Source of the DNA: Heliocidaris tuberculata
Lineage: Eukaryota > Echinodermata > Echinoidea > Camarodonta > Echinometridae
Assembly (NCBI GenBank): GCA_025618425.1
Contig: CM046839.1
Span: forward strand, 5,532,033 to 5,596,032
Length of the DNA: 64,000 bases
Direction of reading: 5' to 3'
Below, in pieces: positions 12,741 to 23,800 of this stretch (positions are counted from its first letter, which is position 1; each line of letters starts with the position of its first letter). The position numbers were made by a program, and so were the translations under genes. The notes under the pieces were generated by a model. The model was not told the origin of the DNA, ran no database searches, and was given only the letters and a program-made list of their open reading frames with translations.

Positions 12741-13394
12741 AGCTCTGTATGGAATAACTTATAATGCACCAAGACTAAATGATTGCATTGCGATCGTTAT
12801 GAATTATTACAAAGTTAAAGTCAATTTCGGTTCGTCTTCTTTGAGTAGCCCTACCAGAATATAATTCAGAGTTCAGTTATATACTTCTTGGGACAAAAAG
12901 AGAATAAAAACAAATGCGTTTTATCTGACAAGCATGATAAGACGAACACTGATCAATCATAATTCAAACATGGCAACTGAAAGTCAACGCCTGACACTGG
13001 AATTACTGTGATAAATTACTCTTTGTGCTGATCAGCCCTGTGGGTGAAGGTGTAGAGAGGTCACGAGTTTAATAAACACATTATTTTCTTAACAGAAATA
13101 TCTCTGATTCATTTCTGTTCTCTTACACGTGCTCAGAAAATATTGCCGGTACTAAAACATGAAAAGGATTAGCTAAATTAAGACTGAAATTTCTAGGCCT
13201 ATAGGAGTCGCAGTTGTATAATAAAATACCGAAATACCCATACTGTTATAAGACCTGGAAAACCACCCCAAACAACATTTGTGTTTAGATCACAATGACT
13301 GTCTTTTCTGTCATGACTATCATGCTATCAAAAGAGAATGGTAGTGTCGTCTCCATAATAACCAATTAACACCTCCCTGTTTAACCAATGACCC

Positions 13395-13565
13395 GGGCCC
13401 CGTTTCATAAAACTTTTTTTTAAATCAATAACAAGTTGCAATGACTGATATAAGCTACTGAAATCCTTGCATCTGATTGGCTGAGAGCAAATATTTGTTA
13501 TAGAACTTAATTATAGAACTTTGTGTTATTGATGAATGTGTAACAAGTTATATTAAACGGGGCCC
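13395..13565 (+). mobile_element. MITE, GGGCCC-GTTTCATAAAAC family, copy 1
   Basis: Starts GGGCCCCGTTTCATAAAAC and ends TTAAACGGGGCCC, forming imperfect terminal inverted repeats. The core contains TAAGCTACTGAAATCCTTGC and ATCTGATTGGCTGAGAGCAA. The same core is found at 32682, 38598 (inverted) and 51683. No coding capacity. Confidence 0.8.
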
Positions 13566-14700
13566 TGATATTTGAAGTTATAATGACAGTGACAATTGCA
13601 CACAAACAAATATGACGTCTTCTTCTAATTATTCATAATTACTTTGTTATCATCATGTGATCGACCGCCATAATAATCCAGTAGGCTATTGATTTATTGG
13701 TCTAGCCGTAGACTCTCTGCCTCTGGTTGATCCGGGGTTCTTTCGGATATTTACATTTAAGTCTGAATGAGTATATGCACCTTTAAATCTAAAAATATGA
13801 GCAAAACATTTTCATGTGATTTTATGTGTTAGCACTTTTACGGAATATAATATCCAGGTTGATGAATATCAACATTAAATATTTATATAATGATAGCATC
13901 TGCAAGCAGCGATTATCAAAAAGATGTATATATTTGGAATGATGAGCATTTTCAGAAAAAAACATTTTCTTATATGATAATAGGGATAAATCAGAGAACA
14001 ACTTCATACTCTTATTCACTCGAATAAACCATCGTAACCATTATAGTCTGTAGTCATCTTATCTACCCAATAATACACTGATCAGTGTTTCGTTACTGGA
14101 TATACATTTAGAGTTGGCCAGATTTCGCGCTCGAGATTAAATGCTCCGGTTCGTAAACAACCACTTCTATTCAAAATCTCCTTGGCAACAAATTGACCCG
14201 AGGTTCTGCTTTCGTCATCCTCCTTCAGTCGCAGTATTGTGTTGATTCTTTAGACCTACATGGACGTGACTAAAATAGCTTCTATTTTTCCTCTGGAGAA
14301 TCCTAAATATAGTTCAAAGGACTACGCGACGTGTTTACAATAAATCCAGCATTTTTGAAGGTGATGCAGTCATGTATTTTCATGACCTCACAATTCGTTC
14401 CCAATTAACTGGTAATGTCTTCCAAGACTTTTTTAAACTATGAAGATGGAAAGATTCCATGTATTGTTTAAGTATATGAAATGTTTTCGTATTCTTTTAG
14501 ATCTGATTGTTTCTGAATTCAAAGGGATTCCATCTTAATAAATCCGAATCAAGAAAAAAAAATCACATATGAGATTGCCGCGTACAATTTAAAATCGCAG
14601 CCATATAGGGTAGCACACTGAAAACGATAAATGGCATACAATCTCCAAACATCACAAAACATCTCCAGAGAGAGGGTGAGGAAGATTGACATAGGAAGAG

Positions 14701-14864
14701 TAAGAAAGAAAGAGAGAGAGAGAGAGATGTGAGAATCTTCTCTTTTCTCCCACCCCACCCCACTCTCTCTCTTTCTCTCTTTCTCCATTTCATTCTTTTT
14801 CTCTCTTTCTCTCCACTTATGTTACTCAGCCCCCTCCCTCCCCTCTCTCATTCTCTCTCTCCCT

Positions 14865-14901
<37 letters not shown>

Positions 14902-14940
14902 TCTCTCCCTCTCTCTTCCCATCCCCCTCGCTCTCTCTAT
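14701..14940. repeat. GA tract followed by CT-rich tract
   Basis: A (GA)n run at about 14711-14728 is followed, after a short unique piece with CCCACCCCACCCC, by about 180 bp of CTCT/TTTC-rich sequence. The two halves can pair with each other. Serine/leucine-rich frames on both strands are artefacts. Confidence 0.85.
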
Positions 14941-15299
14941 ATAATTATCTGGACGGTACCCGGATCTGCAAGTGAACCACGTGTAGGAAACAAGAAGGAA
15001 ACCCAGCCCATGATTTCGGGTTGTAATCACCGCCTTACAGACATGAGATTTTTTTTTGAGATACCCTCAAAATTACGAGAAATCGAAAACCGCCTTGGCA
15101 TTCACGCGCCTCGTGCCTCGACAAACCAGAACTCTCATTAGACTTGTAAAGGTTAGCCTTTCTTTTAATCGAATAATACCCCCCCCCCCCTCCACCCCCT
15201 CCTCCTGCCCTTCTCTGAGGTTTAAATTATAGGTTTTGTCTGGAGTATGTAGACTAACCTCCACTCCTACTTACTGCACACTCACAGTAATGGAAGGGG

Positions 15300-15536
15300 T
15301 AAGAGGGAAAGATGGAAAGAGAGAGAGAGAGATATATATATATATATACAGAAAGAGAGATAGAGAGACAGAGACGGATGGACAGAAAGAGGGGGAGATA
15401 AACATGATAAAGGAGGGGGGGTGAAGGGGGTGAAGGATCTATCGGGGAGAGAGAGAGGGGGGAAGAGAGAGAGGGAGGTTAAGAAAGGGATACGAAAGAG
15501 AGAAAGGAGAAAGGGGAGGAATGAAATATAGAGAGG

Positions 15537-15567
<31 letters not shown>

Positions 15568-15580
15568 AGAGTGGTAGCAG
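15300..15580. repeat. Purine-rich GA/GGGA tract
   Basis: About 280 bp dominated by AGAG and GGGA words with an embedded (TA)n patch near 15330. No gene is supported. Confidence 0.85.
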
Positions 15581-17826
15581 GTTTGAACCCATCATATCCT
15601 GAGAGGGAAATTTATTTTCCCTGAAAGTCAAGCTATTTAGAGAGATCACCATGGGAGTTTTAAGAAAGAAAACGGAAAAAGAGAGAGAGAGGAAATTTTC
15701 AACTCGAAAACTTGAACCAGAAACTAATAGAAATCATGGTGATACGAATATCATTTATCATTTGTATATTATGCCGAAAGGGTTCTTATAATCAATCAAG
15801 ACACTATACCGAAACTTCCTCAAGAAATAAAATTAATGATGTAAATGATCATGAAAATGGTATGGTAAATGAAGAATGTACCTGGCACACACATCGTTAT
15901 ATTATTAAAAATGAGATGACTAGTTTTACTAACCTATTTTGATATTGTTATTCGTCACATACATCGTCGATATATATATATATATATCTATTTCTCTCAC
16001 TTACATGATGTCCCCTAGTCTAGATTCTATCCGTTTTTTATATTTGGTTTATTCCCCTATACTGACGCTGCTCTTTCTCTACACGCATATCCCACACAGA
16101 GCGCAACTCTCCACTAATCGCACGATCCCCAAAATTTCACCCGTCGAGGGTCGATTTGGAAGGACTATCTCAGTTTTAGCGTTGATGGTGTATTACATTT
16201 TCAACGGATCGCGGACTAGATGTCCCCCTTTAAGAAGCATGGATTTCTTGGATATTGCCCAGGTCTTGTGGATATATAAGATGAACGTCAGGGGACTATA
16301 GTACCTGACGCCAATGGTTAAATCGTGACACATTTATGTGGTTTTTCCGAGTGACGGTGAGTGGGAGGGAGATAGACTGGGTATAAAGCCAGGAGCAATG
16401 GCGTAGAGTGAGTCCATCCATGGTGGTGGTGAGGTTGGGGAGGGGGGGGGGGGGGTACCGATCAGAAAATGAATTGCGAATTTACAAGGCCACTGCCTTG
16501 TGGGAGGGTGCAGAAAGGGGTCCTATATCGTCTTCTGTTCTCTAAAATTGTAAAACTAAAATTAAAAAAAAAAAACCGAGAAAATATATATAGCAAACGG
16601 GAGAGACAACAAGATACGCATGTTTATCTTAAACTTAGATCTTGATTTCTCCATAAGAAGATGGATTGGCCCAATTCAATTTTTGATCCTGCGCCTGATT
16701 CGTCACATCTTTCAAAATAATTTCGATCAATGAAGATATATACTCATGATACCACGCGATCATCTCATTTCAAACCGAGACATTATACTACGTTGTATCT
16801 TTCAATCATTACAAAATTGATACCCTTCGCGCTCTACAGCTTACTGAATCATATTTTCAAGAGGGCGCTAAACTGTGGTATCAAGGATCGAGAGAATGAC
16901 CAATCTCATGAGGCGAATGAAAGTGCTATCGACATTAAGCAAATGTGAGTTTCTGTACCTAATACCTTCGTTTTATATGACTGACAATACTTTTGTTACA
17001 TGCTTTAAATACATTTCTTTATCTACTTTATTTTTCTCTTATACCCCATTATTATGTCATTTATTAGTATTATGCTCTACCATGTCTACAGAATATTGAT
17101 GTATATCAGTCATGTCAATGCGGTTAAATAAATACAATACAACACAGTTAATGACTTTTCATGATCAGGGTTTTATTTAGAAAAACCATAACAGGAAGAT
17201 AAAAAGTCTGAAATATAAACCTCTTAACACACAATATGTCAAAATATAGCAATAGAATTATGTCTATGGAAGTGATCGTTATGGGGGAAAAGAGTTAATC
17301 GAACAGGACATATTAAATAAATCTGAAATATAAACATCCTTCCACAAGAATTTAAGGACATCAACGAAAAATGATGTTCGGGAGGGATTGACCGTGCCAC
17401 GATAGCTAAACGTTTAACAAACTCTGTCGTCACTGTCAGTGCACAATCTCTACTCTGTTTGAAGCAGTCTTTGTCTATTCACAGTACACTAACAGTACAA
17501 ACTGAAAAAAACATATACACACAATTTTTTTTTATCTAACCACAGATATTTTCTCTCCAAAATGATGAGTTGAATTGTATAGTGTTTTGTCAATAGTTAT
17601 AGTGGTACCATATAGAGCGTCACTATAGACCCCCAAACACCGCTTCATATTCCATGCACGTAAGTTATCCCATGAAAATAAATTTATCTTCTTAAACACA
17701 TGCTGTTTTATATCACACACATTTGACAGTTCGTGCTTCTAGTATGAGCAACAATGCGTTAATGATTTGGGGGGGGGGGGGGTACATTCCCGGGTACGTT
17801 TTGTGTTTCTTTCACGATACATATTA

Positions 17827-18279
17827 TTATGTTCTCCCAGCATTTTCTGAAGAATTGTTTTCCGGTGAATCATTCTCTTTATGAATCAACAGGATCGCCA
17901 ATACGATACCAAGAACGAATGTCGAAGCAGTCGTGTAGACAGAGCTCCCGATCTGCTGCTGAGCGATGTGGGCCCCGACTACGATGATTAAAAGATAAAA
18001 CGTCCCAACCCTCTGCCAAGACGACCGACCAAAAGCTAGCATTGTCCCGCAGACGACTTCTGTGAATCCAACCGCCGACATGAAGATATCTGGTGTGATC
18101 GTAACTGTAAAGGCGCTCTTGACGGGAAGGATAACTAAGTAATTGTTGAATACGACTCTGAACTCCTCGTGACTGAGTCCGTGATTGAGCTCCACAGGGG
18201 CAACTTTGAGGAGACCAAGAAAGATGAAGAGAAGCCCAACCAGAAATGACGTAATCTGCCGGGTGATCGTCATTCTCAT
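17827..18279 (-). CDS. TMEM35/NACHO-family membrane protein (DoxX-like), single exon
   Basis: A complete 150-residue frame starting at the first ATG (18277-18279); a second ATG lies two codons later. Residues about 8-25 form a first membrane helix (FLVGLLFIFLGLLKVAPVEL), followed by a conserved-looking EEFRVVFNNYLVILPV segment, then helices around MSAVGFTEVVCGTMLAF, VGTFYLLIIVVGAHIAQQQ and ASTFVLGIVLAILLIH, and a short polar tail. The order and FxFxGxxKxxP, ExxCG and AHxxxQ features match TMEM35A/B; TMEM35A (NACHO) is an ER chaperone for nicotinic acetylcholine receptors. I infer similar topology, not proven client specificity. Human TMEM35A has an intron, whereas this copy has none, so retroposition is possible. 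A TATAAAA word lies just before the ATG. Confidence 0.75.
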   Translation of the reverse strand: MRMTITRQITSFLVGLLFIFLGLLKVAPVELNHGLSHEEFRVVFNNYLVILPVKSAFTVTITPDIFMSAVGFTEVVCGTMLAFGRSSWQRVGTFYLLIIVVGAHIAQQQIGSSVYTTASTFVLGIVLAILLIHKENDSPENNSSENAGRT

Positions 18280-20815
18280 TAATTTTATAGTGCCTTGGAT
18301 AATCACTCAAAAATCACTGCTTCGTTCAACACTGCAATAATATTGCTTGTCATTAGTTTTCTTTTTCTCTAAAAGATAATTGATCGCATTCTTCCATACC
18401 ATTTAATTGGCTAAGTAAGTTCTCTGGATCTTTGGTGCACCAAATAACATCGTTTTCAATCACCATCCATACATCGATCAGACATGATCCTCGATGTCCC
18501 ATAAGCTTGCACTTTAATGATTAATCTCTCCATGCAGACTTAAGTACAGTCGCCCTTAAAACTACTCAATCAACAATAATTGGCTAATAGTACAAACTTA
18601 TCACGTGATCAAGGTGATAAGGCTATTGTGATATTGATGTGGTGTATCTTTATCTTACTCTGTATAAAGGCTGAATATATACGAATAAAGGGCAAAGGTT
18701 ATGGTATATACTTCGTACTTCTTCAAAGCAAGGAATTTATTGACGACTATGGGCTAATGGCTATTATGTATACGTTTTGAGACAAATGATTATGTAAGGT
18801 TGAGCACCGGTCGAGATTTCAGAATGAAAATTTTCCGCGAGACGTGAGCATACGTTTTCCTCCAAGATCATCTGACCATTTCTCATTTTCAGGTTATGCA
18901 AAATTGAGCAACTGCAACTAGGCCTGCTCAAACTCCTATATAGGGGGGGGGGGGGGGGCTTGAAGGAGTTGACTGTTGGACCTATCTTTTTTTCTACGTA
19001 GAGTTACACCGGAACTTTTTTTTAAAAATCGATTGATTATAGTCATGTGTAGCCATAATTACATAATTATAACTAAGTAACGAAGGGGCGGATCCAGGAT
19101 TTTTTTATCAATAGGCAACAGGGATAATTTAAAATCGTTTACAGTTAAGTCCACAAATGGCGTCATGTCAAAAGGGGGGGGGGGTCAATTTGTACAAGGA
19201 CTTGAGATGGGAGGGGTGGTTCAACTGCCATCTCCCCGAAAATATCGAAATTTAATATCACCCATTATGATACGTCCTTGATTTTGAATTTTGATAATTC
19301 AGGGACAAGACATTATGCCTACACATGTGTATAGTTCACCTGGGTTGGGTGCTTGGGAGCAGGGTCCGCAACCCTGAGGAATTTTGAAAATTAAAAAAAA
19401 AAAGAAAAATGACGTCTTCATATAAAAAGGGTGGCACAGATTTTCAACTTTTCCGACAAGAGTTATGGGTTTTTTTCAAACCAAAGAAAAGTACATAAAA
19501 ATGTAAAATTCGGCATACGGAGTATAAAGCTTCAAAAGACATTTAAACGATCACCATTTTACCCATTTTCTCAAGAAAGAACGAAGTACTTGTCATTCTT
19601 TGGCCCATGAGCGGCCTAGGAAACTCGCCAATTTATTGTGCCTACATAGCCTAGCCCCCTCTATCTGATACCGGTTCTCAAGCTAAATTCCTTCGGAACT
19701 GACTCCCATAATGATCCCGATTACCATGCAGTCTGCCCATTATGAAGGGGACCCAGGGGCGTCCTTAAAGTATACTTTTATTTCAGCCTTTATTATTTTT
19801 GTTTTCATTTACAGGCAACACAAAATCTTCACTCTCTCTTACCCCTCCCCCCATTCCTCTTTTCATTTCTCTTTCCGCTCGTTCTTCTTTCCTCTCCTTT
19901 CATCTTCCTTTTCTCTTTTCTTATTCTTACCTCTTTTCTACCCCCCCCCCCCTTTGGCGGCCAAGTTTGGGTGGGTGCCCCTTCCCAATCCGCATCCGTC
20001 ATATAAAATAAAAATTTGCTCACCATAATTTTGAGAGTCACTGTCAAATTGCTTTGGGGCAAAGTTTACGACACTCCTTCAAACATTGTTTTCTGAATAA
20101 TATATCGGTACATGTATCTGAATTTTTGATTGGGCTATTTTTGAAAAACAAGACAATCAAATTTTGGGTGTATCAACACTGCCATTTCGAAATAGACCAT
20201 CAAATTACTAACGCATTAATTCTAGAAATATTATGGAATCACAGAAAAGACTTACTCCAAATGAATTATTTAAATATGAAATGTTAAAATTTCAGCTTGA
20301 AACTGGTTATTATCAAGCAGAAGTGTCCAATGTTTAAAGTTTTTCTCTACACCTTAAACGTGGGACCAGAGTTTAAGGATAGACTAAGACCTGTTCACAA
20401 ATATATTCAAATTTTATGCATACTTTTAAAACAAAGGTTGTTCTTGACAACCTGAAAGCCTGTCAGAGGCTTGTCAGACATAGCAACAAGTAATGTGATG
20501 CAAACTGGATTCCAAGTATTGTGAGTTCATTCATTAATAACAGGTTATTGGAATACCTCGTTACTAGGTCCCCAGGAAAGAAACATCCATAAATTTGAAT
20601 TACTTTGTGAACAGGTCTATTACACACACACACACACACACCTTTATCTGGCATTTCCCTCACTTACGTCTATAAAATAAAACGCAGTCTGTAGTCAAAG
20701 TATTTGCTTTTTTGCTTTTGCTTTTTTTTTCGTATTTCTTAAAGATACCATAACCCAATTTGTCTGTCTACTTTTTAGCTTTTCGAACCTTTCGAATTTC
20801 GGCATTAAATTGAAT
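18280..20815. other. Divergent intergenic region, TMEM35-like gene / CACTIN
   Basis: Separates two genes that point away from each other, so both promoters should be here. Contains G runs (18944-18958 and near 19175), a C/T-rich block at 19830-19960, repeat debris beginning AGGGGCGGATCCAGGATTTT near 19084, and the MITE at 20387-20618. No TATA box can be assigned with confidence. Confidence 0.45.
20387..20618 (+). mobile_element. MITE with AGACCTGTTCACAAA termini, copy 1
   Basis: The left end AGACCTGTTCACAAATATAT is mirrored by the right end TTTGTGAACAGGTCT, giving about 30-35 bp imperfect terminal inverted repeats that continue into TTCAAATTT. A close relative lies at 59848-60081 in a DUOXA intron. 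No coding capacity. Shared minus-strand peptides between the two copies are repeat artefacts. Confidence 0.8.
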
Positions 20816-23800
20816 ATGGGCGGATCTAAAAGTGACAAAAAATCACGACGAAGTAGATCGAGGTCGAGAGAAAAGCATCGAGACCATTCTAGGCGTAGAG
20901 ACAGGTATGGAAATGTGTGGTACTTGCTTATATTTTTTTTTTTCCAGTCGTAGTTACAACGTTTGTGGTGTTAACTAGTTAAGTGTGGTCCCGTGTGCTG
21001 CAAATGATGTGGTTTTATGGTGGGGGACCTAAGGCTAAGCTACGCACTTTGTTTAAACTTTGCAGAGGCTAAAAGGTCACTTTTTCAATGATTTACGCGA
21101 ATTTCTTTTATATATCTAGGTTCTACATACTCTTAAATTAAATCCTGAGAAAAATACGACAGAGAAATATGGATATGTTGGACTTTTGTCGGTATTTGTA
21201 AATTAAATGCTGATTTTGAGTGAATGCACTCATACACATACGAGGTTATCGTAAGATAACCTCGTACTCCATACGTGTTTTATTGGCAGATTTGAATGTA
21301 TACTTTACAATATCACCTCCCTTGCAATTCCAAGGGTTTATTCCCTATTTTTGCTGTATTTATGTTGTATGATGTCTATGTATGTAAATGAATTTGATTT
21401 TTAAACTTGTATTAGATCTAAACTAATATTTTAACTACAAAAAGACAAAAACTTACCAGTTTGCTTTCCATTCAGCGGAGTTCTCGTAGAAGATGCTTGG
21501 CTATGGCGGCGTTGTCGTAGTTGTTTTGGTGCGCTAGCCTAGAATTACAGTCGTTTCGATATATACTAACGCTGATGGCGCTATATAGAAATATACGATC
21601 CTGTGGAAGAATTATGCAATGCAAAAATGTTTTTCCCCAAACGTCTGGAGAACAAAGCCAGATGCCGAATCAAGCTTCCGGGGCACTTTTCCCTAGAGAT
21701 CAGGTGCTTCCGGGGTCAGGCAAACTTCGCAAAGACCTTTAATAGTGTTAAGACAAATTACTCTCTCGTATTTCCGTAGTACATTCGGCAGGTGTATATT
21801 GCCGTGTTCAAACGAGACTCGCCTTACGAGTGCACCACAATACGCACATGTGCTTAGTAGCAGGTTGAGCACTCTTCGCATTTATACTCTTCGCTTCAGG
21901 TCGAGGCGTATAAGCCTACTGTAGATGATTTTAGCTTGGCCCAGTCCCCGCTGCTGTATACACGAGGAGTGAGAAAAAGCCCTTTAAAGTACTGCTTTCG
22001 AGTTTTGGAATCGGGAGTCAACATACAAGAGTTGAAGAATCTCTGAATCAGGTATTCTAGCAAATTTAAGAAAATTAAATCGTGTCTAGAGCAATTTTGT
22101 TGTCTATTTTTGAATGCTGCAACAGTGAATGTTCGACACAGTCCCACATAGGCAAGGGCCTATGAGTGAGTGAATGGTGTTTGAAAGTGTTGAGGTTATA
22201 TTGTAACCCACTCATACACATACGAGGTTATCGTAAGATAGCCTCGTACTCCATACGTGTTTTATTGGCAGATTTGAATGTATACTTTACAATATCACCT
22301 CCCTTGCAATTCCAAGGTTTTGTTCCCTATTTTTGCTGTATTTATTTTGTATGATGTCTATGTATGTAAATGAATTTGATTTTTAAACTTGTATTAAACT
22401 AATATTTTAACTACAAAAAGACAAAAACTTACCAGTTTGCTTTCCATTCAGCGGAGTTCTCGTAGAAGATGCTTGGCTATGGCGGCGTTGTCGTAGTTGT
22501 TTTGGTGCGCTAGCCTAGAATTACAGTCGTTTCGATATATACTAACGCTGATGGCGCTATATAGAAATATACGATCCTGTGGAAGAATTATGCAATGCAA
22601 AAATGTTTTTCCCCAAACGTCTGGAGAACAAAGCCAGATGCCGAATCAAGCTTCCGGGGCACTTTTCCCTAGAGATCAGGTGCTTCCGGGGTCAGGCAAA
22701 CTTCGCAAAGACCTTTAATAGTGTTAAGACAAATTACTCTCTCGTATTTCCGTAGTACATTCGGCAGGTGTATATTGCCGTGTTCAAACGAGACTCGCCT
22801 TACGAGTGCACCACAATACGCACATGTGCTTAGTAGCGGGTTGAGCACTCTTCGCATTTATACTCTTCGCTTCAGGTCGAGGCATATAAGCGTACTGTAG
22901 ATGATTTTAGCTTGGCCCAGTCCCCGCTGCTGTATACACGAGGAGTGAGAAAAGGCCCTTTAAAGTACTGCTTTCCAGTTTTGGAATCAGAAGTCAACAT
23001 ACAAGAGTTGAAGAGTCTCTGAATCAGGTATTCTAGCAAATTTAAGAAAATTAAATCATGTCTAGAGCAATTTTGTTGTCTGTTTTTGAATGCTGCAACA
23101 GTGAATGTTCGACACAGTCCCTCATAGGCAAGGGCCTATGAGTGATTGTAACCCACTCATGGGCCCTTGCCTATGTGGGACTGTGTCCAACATTCACTGT
23201 TGCAGCAGTCAAAAACAGACAACAAAATTGCTCTAAGCAAGATTTAATTTTCTTAAATTTGCTAGATTACCTGATTCATGGACTCTTCCACTCGTGTGTC
23301 TGAACTACTCAGCCCCACTTGAAACTATGCAGCTTCAACCTGCTGTAATATATCCAGCCAAAATATCAGATCAAAATAGTGAAACTCAAAATATTACTTA
23401 CCAGCAAGTTGTCTGTGAAAGTCCCTCTTGATTGTTGACCAGCTAAACCAATGATTCAGGGAATGTGGAATTTTAGGCATCAAATTTTGTGTTCATTCTA
23501 TTTTTCTGTTGTGACTGATTGATCCTTCTGTACTGCTGCCCTCTCTCTGTGGAGAGAGGAAATCTGCATTTGTTTACTGTGGCTGGCAGTAGTACAGCAG
23601 TAGAGGGCTGCCCTTATGTGTTTTCACCATTACCATATTGGTTTGGGAGGACAAGGTTATATTATAACCTTGTTCATTGGATAAGTGGACTCTTCCACTC
23701 TTTTTACTGTGCCACACATTAGGGGATTCAGAATTGAAAGTGAAATTTTAAATAATTATTTTCCTCTCCTGTATGAATGATCTAGCCTGGAAAAGGGCCT

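Larger units (their letters stand above)
13566..17826. other. Intergenic DNA without recognised genes
   Basis: Holds purine/pyrimidine tracts at 14701-14940 (a GA run followed by a CT-rich strand switch) and 15300-15580 (GA-rich), a G run near 16440, and AT-rich filler. The part next to 17826 is probably the 3' UTR of the TMEM35-like gene, which runs on the minus strand. Frames here are short and low complexity. Confidence 0.5.

Noticed and set aside
12153..12757. Cys/Pro-rich repeated peptide frames, briefly considered as a repeat protein or CRISPR-like array
   Set aside because: Units are degenerate and contiguous without unique spacers, and lie inside a transposon; this is a minisatellite.
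16381..16460. GGCGTAGAGTGAG plus G run as a transposon end
   Set aside because: Word resembles ends of non-autonomous hAT elements but no partner end or target duplication was found.
21521..22718. Identical 73-codon frames in the tandem repeat as a small gene pair
   Set aside because: Identity comes from recent duplication of the whole unit; no family match, no codon evidence, intronic repeat context.
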